6,666 bases of DNA from Crocinitomix sp. (GTDB lineage: Bacteria; Bacteroidota; Bacteroidia; Flavobacteriales_D; Crocinitomicaceae), in NCBI GenBank assembly GCA_020849935.1, contig JADZFJ010000447.1, forward strand, positions 1 through 6,666, written 5' to 3'. The position numbers were made by a program, and so were the translations under genes. The notes beneath the pieces are model-generated. The model was not told the origin of the DNA and made no database searches. It was given only the letters and a program-made list of their open reading frames with translations. This document shows positions 1-5,812 of the stretch, piece after piece. The first letter of the stretch is position 1. Every line of letters starts with the position of its first letter.

Positions 1-67
1 CACGCATACGTGGCAACCGAACGCAAGCCTTGAAATTGGACTTGTATTTAATATTCACCGAAACTAA
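1..67 (+). CDS. C-terminal end of a probable outer-membrane barrel protein (partial)
   Basis: An open frame enters from the left edge (codons start at base 2) and ends at TAA 65-67, giving 21 residues that finish ASLEIGLVFNIHRN. The alternation of polar and hydrophobic residues in SLEIGLVFNI resembles the last beta strand of an outer-membrane barrel, which usually sits at the extreme C-terminus. The next gene's ATG lies 8 nt after this stop on the same strand, so the two are probably cotranscribed. With so few residues the family cannot be named; it could also be a chance open frame, although the tight spacing and strand-like ending argue that it is real. Confidence 0.45.
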   Translation, partial: THTWQPNASLEIGLVFNIHRN

Positions 68-75
68 TTTTGAGT

Positions 76-1107
76 ATGAAAATTATAAACTTATCAATCA
101 TCATTCTTGTCTTGCTAAGTGCTTGTACAAAAATAAATGAACCGACGTCTGAACGATTTTATTTTAGAAATGATGGGGCAGATTTAGCTGTTCAAGTGGA
201 TGGAAATGTAGATTCAAAAACATTTATTTTGCTTTTACACGGCGGTCCTGGTGGTGGAAGTGCCGCATATAATTCAGGGTATTATGCCGAAAAATTGGAA
301 GAAAATTACGCCATGGTTTATTTGGATCAACGCGGGAATGGGGCTTCACAAGGAAATTATTCTGCTGCTGATTTAACCTTGGAACAAAATTCAAAAGATG
401 TTTATGCCCTCACCCTCTTTTTAAAACAAAAATATGGGAATGATATCAGCATTTTTTTAATGGGACATAGTTGGGGAGGGATGACCTCTTCGCACGCCTT
501 AATCCATACGCCAATCCAAAATGAATTAAAAGGATGGTTGGACATTGATGGAGCGCACGATTTTAACCTAAATGATATTGAAGCGATAAACATGTTTTTA
601 GAAATTGGAAATCAGCAAATAGCCCTTAATAAAAATGTAGACTTTTGGCAGCCGATTGTCGATGAAGTTAGTTTAATGGACATCAATAATATCACCTCAG
701 AAAATCAAGGCTATTTAAACTCAAAAGCGTTTGAAGCGGAAGAAATGATGGAAGAAGTGACGTATGATGATCCCGGTACCGAAGGTCCGCCTTATGGGAT
801 TTTAGATTCGCCCGATATTAGTATCAATGTTGCCTTAAGTAATGGGGCTGGAAATCCGATTTTAAATGAAGATTCGCAAAATAATCCGCAAACTAGCCGC
901 TTGAATGAAATTACCATTCCTTGCCTTTTTGCGTGGGGAAAATATGATTTTGTCGTGCCTCCAGCAATTGGTTATTCGGCTTATTCATTGGTCAATACCC
1001 CTGCGAAAGAAATACATATTTTCGATCAGTCTGGTCATTCTCCTATGTCCAACGAAGCGGTACTTTTTACAGAAAAATTGATTGCATTTATTGAGATGTA
1101 TAAGTAA
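76..1107 (+). CDS. Alpha/beta-hydrolase lipoprotein, prolyl-iminopeptidase-like (S33 type)
   Basis: A 343-residue hydrolase. Residues 1-17 form a lipoprotein signal peptide: basic start, hydrophobic core, lipobox LSAC with Cys17. The alpha/beta-hydrolase signature follows: oxyanion-hole HGGPGG at 55-60, DQRG at 84-87, nucleophile elbow GHSWGG at 130-135 (Ser132), acid candidate Asp291 in WGKYD, and His321 in SGHSP. HGGPGG plus DQRG is typical of proline iminopeptidases and related S33 enzymes, but the cap region (about 165-275) is not distinctive, so the substrate is unknown. A TTG at 70 would add two residues; ATG 76 is preferred because it gives a normal signal peptide. The residues after Cys17 (TKINEP) are not an acidic export signal, so the protein may stay on the periplasmic face. 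It follows a partial barrel gene by 8 nt and converges on the membrane-protein gene after 36 nt. Family certain; substrate inferred. Confidence 0.9.
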   Translation: MKIINLSIIILVLLSACTKINEPTSERFYFRNDGADLAVQVDGNVDSKTFILLLHGGPGGGSAAYNSGYYAEKLEENYAMVYLDQRGNGASQGNYSAADLTLEQNSKDVYALTLFLKQKYGNDISIFLMGHSWGGMTSSHALIHTPIQNELKGWLDIDGAHDFNLNDIEAINMFLEIGNQQIALNKNVDFWQPIVDEVSLMDINNITSENQGYLNSKAFEAEEMMEEVTYDDPGTEGPPYGILDSPDISINVALSNGAGNPILNEDSQNNPQTSRLNEITIPCLFAWGKYDFVVPPAIGYSAYSLVNTPAKEIHIFDQSGHSPMSNEAVLFTEKLIAFIEMYK

Positions 1108-1143
1108 ACCGCTTTATTGATTGAGCGAAATGGATAAATACTT

Positions 1144-1725
1144 TTAATTCGTGATCGTTTTTGCTTTTTTCCAATAATGGACCGTTATAAAATCCAAAAT
1201 TGCTTTACTGACAATTAATCCAAAGGCCAAGACAAAATTGACTTTTGTTGTATCGATAAATGTCGAAAAGGGCAACATTAAAATCAACAAAACTAAAAAC
1301 AAGACAAACGCTCTTTTGTAAGTCAAGCGGATAATCTGGTAATGATTTGCCTGTCTATAATCTCCTGAAAATATAAAAATCAGCAGATTTATTAAATGGT
1401 TCGTCGCCAACACATAAATTGCCCCCATGCCAATGGTTAGGTTCATTTCTTGTCCTGCGCCATTAAAAAAATGACCTGTTAAAACGACAATTGAAAAGAA
1501 AAGCAGAAAGTAGATAAAACCAAAGATGAACAAGCTGTAAAATCGCTGGCCAATTTTTGCACCATTGGTCGAAAAAAGCACTTTAAACCCGGCAAAAATT
1601 CCGTAAAAAATTAATTCTAAGAAAAAGAGTGCATAAATATCTCCTATACTCCACTGATAAAAAAATACACCAATCAGAGGTAAAATAATTGTCAAGGCTA
1701 ATTCGAGATACTTGGCGTACTTCAT
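1144..1725 (-). CDS. Six-helix integral membrane protein, DUF6498-like
   Basis: A 193-residue, very hydrophobic protein with about six membrane helices at roughly 8-22, 29-50, 63-83, 98-119, 138-156 and 162-182, and a short basic tail (WKKAKT). There is no signal peptide apart from the first helix. The pattern of an early segment ending in a tryptophan (YQWSIGDIYAL) followed by a glutamate inside the second helix (FLELIF, Glu37) recalls DUF6498 membrane proteins, whose function is unknown; I match it from memory with moderate confidence. ATG 1725 is chosen; an in-frame TTG at 1731 would add two residues. It starts 33 nt after the stop of the phosphatase-superfamily lipoprotein on the same strand, so the two probably form one transcript. 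It could assist that enzyme in the envelope, but nothing in the sequence proves this. Confidence 0.8.
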   Translation of the reverse strand: MKYAKYLELALTIILPLIGVFFYQWSIGDIYALFFLELIFYGIFAGFKVLFSTNGAKIGQRFYSLFIFGFIYFLLFFSIVVLTGHFFNGAGQEMNLTIGMGAIYVLATNHLINLLIFIFSGDYRQANHYQIIRLTYKRAFVLFLVLLILMLPFSTFIDTTKVNFVLAFGLIVSKAILDFITVHYWKKAKTITN

Positions 1726-1758
1726 TTCCAATTGGCACTAAAATGGGTAGTATTTGTA

Positions 1759-2715
1759 TTATTCTTCTTCAAAAAGTTCCCACATTACATTTCCGGTACT
1801 GGTTTCCATATTTAAATGAAACAATTCTGCAATGGTGGCAGAAATATCCAATTGTTCGTATTCGCGGTCGATGATTAGATTCTTTTTAAAATCTGGACCT
1901 GCGGCAAATAAATTGATGTGTCGGCATCCTTCACATGCATCACCGTGATGCGCGAATCCGCCGTATTCATCTAAATGGCGCCCATGATCATTTGTGATAA
2001 ACACGGTGGTTTTGTCTTTGTAATATGGATTTGTCTGGAGATAATTCCATAACATAAAATAATACTGATCCGATTGTTTTAACTCTTTCAAATAGCCCTC
2101 CCAATTTCCACTGTGTCCAACATAATCTGGCTCTCTTAAATTGATAAACACCATCGAAGGGTGATGTAAATTCGTTGAATCAAAGATATGTTTTACGGTA
2201 ATCGAATCATTTCGATAGCCAGTACCTAATCCATTTACACCACAATCTAAGGAGGGAATATATTTACCTTCCCAGTTTGGATCATACGAATCGGCTAAAA
2301 CAGCAATTTTGTCTTTACTTGCAAAAACCCATGCCTTATTACGTGGTGCTTTTGTTTTCTCCAGCCAATAATTCAAAAAATTTGGATACAATGGTTTTTC
2401 GGCTCCTGTATTATTTAATGCTTGATAATTCCCAGTTAAAATGGCAGCATGCCCAGGATTGGTGAACGTTGAACCATTATTTCTAAAATTGGTAAAAATG
2501 GCACCTTCAGGGGCTAAATCATTTTTCATGTGAGGGATATACTGAAATGTGGGATCACCCCATGTCTCTGAATACCTTGGTCCATCCACAACAATTACAA
2601 ATACATGTTCGGTTTTGTAATCTCTTTCAGTTTTTGATTTAGTACAAGTAATTAAGAATAGGGCGCTCAATCCAATCAAAATTCTTCCGCTCAAATTTAA
2701 ACCGCTCTTTACCAT
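1759..2715 (-). CDS. Alkaline-phosphatase-superfamily lipoprotein (phosphodiesterase/sulfatase-like)
   Basis: A 318-residue exported metal-dependent hydrolase. A lipoprotein signal with lipobox LITC puts lipidated Cys24 at the mature N-terminus. The metal-binding pattern of the alkaline phosphatase superfamily is visible in order: Asp44 in VVDGPR; a nucleophile region GSTFTNPGHAAILTG (81-95) with Thr83 or Thr85 as candidates; Asp197 and His201 in DYVGH; Asp243-His244 in TNDHG; and His257 in AHHGD. There is no CxPxR sulfatase motif, so this is not a formylglycine sulfatase; a phosphate mono- or diester substrate is more likely, but it cannot be read from the sequence. CEGC at 261-264, just after the last metal ligand, may form a disulfide or structural loop. 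A promoter-like box lies 17-24 nt upstream of the ATG. It leads a two-gene unit with the downstream membrane protein. Superfamily certain, substrate unknown. Confidence 0.88.
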   Translation of the reverse strand: MVKSGLNLSGRILIGLSALFLITCTKSKTERDYKTEHVFVIVVDGPRYSETWGDPTFQYIPHMKNDLAPEGAIFTNFRNNGSTFTNPGHAAILTGNYQALNNTGAEKPLYPNFLNYWLEKTKAPRNKAWVFASKDKIAVLADSYDPNWEGKYIPSLDCGVNGLGTGYRNDSITVKHIFDSTNLHHPSMVFINLREPDYVGHSGNWEGYLKELKQSDQYYFMLWNYLQTNPYYKDKTTVFITNDHGRHLDEYGGFAHHGDACEGCRHINLFAAGPDFKKNLIIDREYEQLDISATIAELFHLNMETSTGNVMWELFEEE

Positions 2716-2731
2716 TTATGTAGTGAAAGTT

Positions 2732-2739
2732 GAAAGATA
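2732..2739 (-). promoter_or_regulatory. Promoter -7 box for the phosphatase-superfamily gene
   Basis: On the minus strand this reads TATCTTTC, matching the Bacteroidota -7 consensus TAnnTTTG except at the last base. It ends 16 nt before the ATG at 2715, giving a leader of roughly 10 nt. No clear TTG -33 element is visible upstream. It supports ATG 2715 as the start. Confidence 0.5.
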
Positions 2740-2805
2740 AATAAAATATTGTGATTGTGATGAATTGCCGATAAAAATCAGGGATTTTTTTTGTTTTTAA
2801 AATGC

Positions 2806-2852
2806 TATACTTCGCCATAACTTCAAATTTTAGCTACTTATGGCGAAGTATA
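2806..2852. repeat. Perfect 15-bp inverted repeat, possible terminator hairpin
   Basis: The left arm 2806-2820 (TATACTTCGCCATAA) and right arm 2838-2852 are exact reverse complements around a 17-nt spacer. The right arm also contains a smaller palindrome, ACTT-ATGGCG-AAGT. The repeat ends 5 nt from the stop codon (2858-2860) of the ATPase remnant, so on the minus strand it forms a hairpin right after that reading frame, followed by GCATTTT. There is no strong U-tract and the loop is long, so a terminator is plausible but not typical. It may instead be a protein-binding palindrome or the edge of a small mobile element. No second terminator is evident after the sulfatase gene, so this hairpin may now end that transcript. 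Confidence 0.75.
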
Positions 2853-2857
2853 AATTT

Positions 2858-3207
2858 CTAATCAAGAAATAAATTGCCCATTTTTACTACGTTTGAGACT
2901 ATTTCTGAACTATATGTATTTTGAATTATTCCATATGTAGTTACTAAAACAATATAAATATTTTTATGGGTATAACTTTCTCGATCCAACTCGGAAAATT
3001 TCGTTTTAAGTGTTGTGTAGAATTTCTTATCAATGGTAAATGGCGCATTGTAAAATTTCATTTCACAAAGGTTAAGAATGTGATCGTCTCGGTCAATTAA
3101 TAAATCAATCTGCGCTTTGCGTTAAACCAACTTCTGTTTGCCGAATGAACAGAGTCAATTCCCAAAGCGGTTTTAATCACTCTAAAGAGAGAGAATAGAT
3201 AAGTACT
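2858..3207 (-). pseudogene. Frameshifted C-terminal remnant of an AAA ATPase (DUF234/PD-(D/E)XK-type end)
   Basis: Two minus-strand frames together rebuild the end of the Bacteroidota/archaeal-type AAA ATPase family. The first frame (about 3207 to 3121) reads VIKTALGIDSVHSANRSWFN, like the family's IKKALGI...SW segment. After a frame change near 3116-3121 the second frame continues KAQIDLLIDRDD, then HILNLCEMKFYN, FTIDKKF, VTTYG and NLFLD, ending at TAG 2858-2860. The ATG at 3061 is internal (the M of CEMK), not a real start. QIDLLID with CEMK corresponds to the D...ExK core of the PD-(D/E)XK-like domain in these proteins. The N-terminal ATPase part (Walker A and B) is absent: the remnant begins where the sulfatase frame stops. 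This is a dead gene fragment of about 115 residues. The family assignment comes from remembered conserved motifs and is fairly strong; the upstream boundary is uncertain by about 20 nt. Confidence 0.8.
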
Positions 3208-4504
3208 ACTGTCTAATAATCGCCAATTCTTCTTCTAAATTTGTTTTCGCCATTTCGTCTGTCATTGATAAAACACCTAACATGAGATTATTTACTTCGT
3301 AAGGGTCGATATCCAACTTATAGAGTTCTTTATTTCCTGCTTCATTAACAATAAGTTTATAGATTCCGTCGCTGATTGCCCATGCCTCGGTTGTACCATC
3401 ATTGAGCTCAGAATATTGATAATTACGGATGGTATTTGATTGGGAAAATAACGATTTAAAACTTCTGCTGTCATGATATTGTTGAATATTGACACCCGCT
3501 ACTTCACCAATTGTCGCAAAAAGATCGGTACTTGTGATTAAATTATTATCGGTACCCATACGTGAAACGCCGACACCTGAAATAAACATTGGAACATTGA
3601 TTCCTCCTTGATAAAGCGTGTTTTTCACATTTCCACTTGAATAAGGGGTTTGCGCAACTTGGTCAGGTGTACCATTGTCTCCTATAAATATAATAAGTGT
3701 ATTTTCTCTTTCATTTTCAGGAATATTGGCCAAAAATTTTCCGATTTGATAATCCATAGCTTCAATAGCCGCCATATAATAAGGTGTGGCATCCATGCCA
3801 AGAGTATAAGCCGGCAAGGCGCCTTGATTATGCATTTCAGCAGGTGGTACATGAAAAGGTGAATGAGGAGCATTATACGCCAACCATAAAAACCAAGATT
3901 TCGATTGGGCATTGACCCAGTTTAAGGCTAAATCTGTAAATACCTCGGTGGTATATTCAGTTTGTAAACTACTGGCGCCATTTTCGGTTAATTGCCAATT
4001 ATAATAATCATCTACAGTTCCGCGAATTAAGCCAGCATAATAATCTATGCCGAATGATTCAGGATTGAAACTTGCATCATTTCCTGCCAAATGCCATTTA
4101 CCAACAATGGCAGATGTGTACTTATTATTTGTATTATCACTGATGTATTTTTGCAAGGTTAATTCTGATGAGTTTAAAATGTCCCCAACCCCTTTTACGC
4201 TAGTTCGATATCCATACTTACCTGTAATAATAGATGCTCTTGTGGGTGTACACGTAGGATTTACCCAAAAATTATTAAAAGTTAGTCCGTTATTTCTAAT
4301 TGCATCGATGTTAGGCGTAGTAGGTTTTATACTTCCTTGAGGATATCCATTAATGGCATCCTTGCCTAAATCGTCAGCAATGATCAGTAATATATTAGGC
4401 GTGTCCACACTTGGAATAATGAGTTCATCATCCTTTGAACAAGCCAACAAAAAGGTGAATAGACCTATTGCAAATTTTGGCAAAATTGAAAATAATTTTT
4501 TCAT
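3206..4504 (-). CDS. Formylglycine-dependent sulfatase lipoprotein (S1 family)
   Basis: A 432-residue type I sulfatase that should hydrolyse sulfate esters after its active-site cysteine is oxidised to formylglycine. The lipobox LLAC gives lipidated Cys22, followed by SKDDE, which resembles the Bacteroidota surface export signal. Catalytic features are present in order: metal ligands Asp44-Asp45 (IIADDLG), Cys85 in CTPTR (85-89, the CxPxR maturation motif), ASIITGKYGYR, GKWHL at 135-139 (Lys136, His138), His214 in APHSPFH, Asp276-Asn277 in GDNGTP, and Lys294 before the LYQGGINVPMF segment. No active-site residue is obviously missing. ATG 4504 is chosen over upstream starts because it begins a proper signal peptide and falls after the preceding stop, with a gap of 13 nt; the two genes are clearly cotranscribed. 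Length is normal for a compact S1 sulfatase. The substrate, often a marine or host polysaccharide for this family, cannot be assigned. No maturase gene lies in the window. Confidence 0.94.
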   Translation of the reverse strand: MKKLFSILPKFAIGLFTFLLACSKDDELIIPSVDTPNILLIIADDLGKDAINGYPQGSIKPTTPNIDAIRNNGLTFNNFWVNPTCTPTRASIITGKYGYRTSVKGVGDILNSSELTLQKYISDNTNNKYTSAIVGKWHLAGNDASFNPESFGIDYYAGLIRGTVDDYYNWQLTENGASSLQTEYTTEVFTDLALNWVNAQSKSWFLWLAYNAPHSPFHVPPAEMHNQGALPAYTLGMDATPYYMAAIEAMDYQIGKFLANIPENERENTLIIFIGDNGTPDQVAQTPYSSGNVKNTLYQGGINVPMFISGVGVSRMGTDNNLITSTDLFATIGEVAGVNIQQYHDSRSFKSLFSQSNTIRNYQYSELNDGTTEAWAISDGIYKLIVNEAGNKELYKLDIDPYEVNNLMLGVLSMTDEMAKTNLEEELAIIRQ

Positions 4505-4517
4505 TTTTAAAGCGATA

Positions 4518-5435
4518 TTAGTGAGGTGTGCCTTTGTAACAACCAATGTTATAAGGAAAATCATAGGTCCAATGATAATGATATAAATTGATCAATTCAC
4601 CATCCCAAAGAACTTGATGCGTATGTCCGTGACATTCATCCAAATCGGCTGAAGTGAGTAGTTCTCCGTTTTCGCCATAGGGGCCATAAATACCAAAACC
4701 ATCTAACATATAACCCATCAATGCCGAATGTCCAGAAGTATGCTTTTGAATGTGGTCTTGATGATCTGGTGATGGATAATGATAATGGTATCTTTCGGTA
4801 CCATCAGTATGCCCACCAAATCTGTCTAACATTTCATGAGCGGCTGCATCTGTGCCGAGGGTTGAAGCTCCATGATAAATTGCACTTCCGGTTAGCGATA
4901 TGCCAGCTGGTCCAAAACCTACACAACTTGGATTTTCTGCAATTTCTGGTAATTCAGGTAATATATAACTTACTACATGTTCTGAAATAATATTTGGATT
5001 ACCGTCATATCCGTAAGGAATTGTACCAGCTAATATTGGAAAAATACCTGTTGGATGATTAGGTAAGGCATTGCCGGAAATGATTCGATTACCCGCCCCG
5101 TCCAAAACAACGTTAAACTCACTCGCCCATATCATGTTTCCTTCTACCTGCGGTTTTCGAGTATAATCCCAAGTGCCGTCTGCATTTGTCCAATCACTTG
5201 CATTATTTGCGCCAGCACCATCTGCTGGAAGACCACAAAGCCATAAGGAGAGAAAATCAGGGTTAGGATCGCCTTCGTTTCTGATTAAAATTTTAGTTGA
5301 GCCTAGTCCGCCAAATGGCAAATGGGTTAAATCAGGCGTTTCGGGGGTTACTTCGCCTTCATCTTCTTTATTACAACGAATAAAAAGTATTGAGACAACG
5401 ATTGTGTAAATTATTGTTTTGATGATTCTGCTCAT
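4518..5435 (-). CDS. YHYH-domain lipoprotein
   Basis: A 305-residue exported protein with a YHYH domain (PF14240), a family of unknown function. The N-terminus has a basic start, a hydrophobic core and Cys21 followed by NKEDEGE, so it is probably a lipoprotein with an acidic export signal; Arg20 before the cysteine is atypical for a lipobox. The domain landmarks are YHYHYP at 217-221, MLDGFGIYGPYG at 243-254, DLDECHGHTH at 264-273, YHYHWT at 285-290 and FPYNIGCYKGTP at 293-304. Clustered His, Cys and Asp residues suggest metal binding, which is inference. ATG 5435 is chosen (ATG 5444 would add three residues); an ATG at 5480 lies inside or upstream of the likely promoter and would not give a clean signal peptide. 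It is the first gene of a two-gene unit with the sulfatase, suggesting a shared role at the cell surface. Confidence 0.9.
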   Translation of the reverse strand: MSRIIKTIIYTIVVSILFIRCNKEDEGEVTPETPDLTHLPFGGLGSTKILIRNEGDPNPDFLSLWLCGLPADGAGANNASDWTNADGTWDYTRKPQVEGNMIWASEFNVVLDGAGNRIISGNALPNHPTGIFPILAGTIPYGYDGNPNIISEHVVSYILPELPEIAENPSCVGFGPAGISLTGSAIYHGASTLGTDAAAHEMLDRFGGHTDGTERYHYHYPSPDHQDHIQKHTSGHSALMGYMLDGFGIYGPYGENGELLTSADLDECHGHTHQVLWDGELINLYHYHWTYDFPYNIGCYKGTPH

Positions 5436-5476
5436 GTTAGTCATAAAATACAAGTTTAGTTCATCGTTTGACTCTT

Positions 5477-5484
5477 GCAAGATA
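5477..5484 (-). promoter_or_regulatory. Possible promoter -7 box for the YHYH-sulfatase unit
   Basis: On the minus strand this reads TATCTTGC, close to the Bacteroidota TAnnTTTG box but one T short. It is followed by a leader of about 35 nt before ATG 5435. A start of transcription near 5470 would exclude the upstream ATG at 5480. No clear -33 TTG is seen; a 17-nt palindrome occupies that position. Confidence 0.4.
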
Positions 5485-5499
5485 GATAAGTTTAATTTA

Positions 5500-5516
5500 A
5501 AACCTAACTAAGGTTT
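5500..5516. promoter_or_regulatory. Palindrome at the -33 position of the YHYH promoter, candidate operator
   Basis: AAACCT-AACTA-AGGTTT has perfect 6-bp arms around a 5-nt spacer, and three further pairs (one of them G-T) can form beyond an A-A mismatch. It begins 15 nt upstream of the proposed -7 box, where an activator or repressor could act. Nothing identifies the binding protein, and such a short AT-rich palindrome may be chance. Confidence 0.3.
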
Positions 5517-5560
5517 AAAGTTGTTTATTATTGATTGTAAACTTTTTTGGTTAAAAAAGT

Positions 5561-5660
5561 ATCACCCCTGATAGCAGCGGTAGCTCCCGACGATCCCGAT
5601 CCCCAACGAGTTGGGGACGGGATGTCGGGACTAAAGCGTATAGCAGGAAATAGGTGCCAA
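5561..5660 (+). ncRNA. Structured flavobacterial ATAGCAG element with REP-like apical hairpin
   Basis: The centre is a long helix: left arm 5585-5607 and right arm 5610-5630 pair as TCCCGAC/GTCGGGA, ATCCCG/CGGGAT and TCCCCAAC/GTTGGGGA, 21 pairs with two single-base bulges and a tight GA turn. It is flanked by the direct repeat ATAGCAG at 5571-5577 and 5640-5646. Outer pairing is CACC (5563-5566) with GGTG (5653-5656) and CCTG (5567-5570) with CAGG (5644-5647). The frame CCCTGATAGCAG ... ATAGCAGGAAA resembles an element seen many times between flavobacterial genes, with a variable apical stem; it may correspond to the Flavo-1 RNA motif, but I cannot confirm this without a covariance search. 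The stem repeats the unit TCCCGA/ATCCCG like REP palindromes. Strand is assigned from the orientation of the CCCTGATAGCAG element; expression is not shown. Confidence 0.55.
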
Positions 5661-5783
5661 AAAATAGATGAAAACTACTAGTCATCAATTAATCAATCGT
5701 TCTAAGAACAGTTTTTAATAGATGATTAACAACAGCTAGTAAAGATTCTATTTAATAAACAAAGTCAATCCATTTTCAATTTA

Positions 5784-5791
5784 TACCTTTA
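5784..5791 (+). promoter_or_regulatory. Promoter -7 box for the SlyD-like gene
   Basis: TACCTTTA matches the Bacteroidota TAnnTTTG element except for the final base. It lies 21 nt before ATG 5813, so transcription would start near 5798 with a leader of about 15 nt. No convincing -33 TTG is visible at the usual distance. The short leader shows no ribosome-binding AGGAGG, as is usual in this phylum. Confidence 0.5.
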
Positions 5792-5812
5792 CGGCTTTAT
5801 TTAAAAAATTCT

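Larger units (their letters stand above)
5436..5812. other. Gene-free divergent intergenic region
   Basis: These 377 nt separate the YHYH gene (leftward) from the SlyD-like gene (rightward). I find no credible reading frame. The left part holds the YHYH promoter and palindrome, the middle holds a 100-nt structured element at 5561-5660, and the right end holds the SlyD-like promoter. Between 5663 and 5760 there are only weak signals: the 9-bp direct repeat AATAGATGA (5663-5671 and 5717-5725), an 11-bp palindrome GTTCTAAGAAC (5699-5709), and TTAATCA pairing with a downstream TGATTAA around it. Confidence 0.7.

Noticed and set aside
2773..2789. AAAAATC-AGG-GATTTTT hairpin followed by a T-rich run on the plus strand, terminator-like
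   Set aside because: No plus-strand gene ends nearby, the stem is almost all A-T with a 3-nt loop, and the run of T is shared with an AT-rich leader region.
2858..3061. A 67-codon gene starting at ATG 3061
   Set aside because: The frame stays open upstream of this ATG and encodes family-like sequence (QIDLLID...NLCE), so the ATG is an internal codon of a broken larger gene, not a start.
4047..4340. A 97-codon plus-strand open frame
   Set aside because: It lies wholly antisense to the sulfatase catalytic core, has no promoter or recognisable domain, and reads as the complement of conserved sulfatase codons.
4505..4564. A sulfatase start 20 codons upstream at 4564
   Set aside because: It would overlap the end of the YHYH gene and bury the signal peptide; ATG 4504 gives a standard lipoprotein signal.
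4721..4990. An 89-codon plus-strand open frame
   Set aside because: It is antisense to the YHYH domain; its composition follows the complement of His/Tyr codons and no family is recognised.
5585..5630. Rho-independent terminator for a flanking gene
   Set aside because: Both neighbouring genes start, not end, here, and the stem is followed by CTAAAGCG, not a T-run; a structured repeat explains it better.
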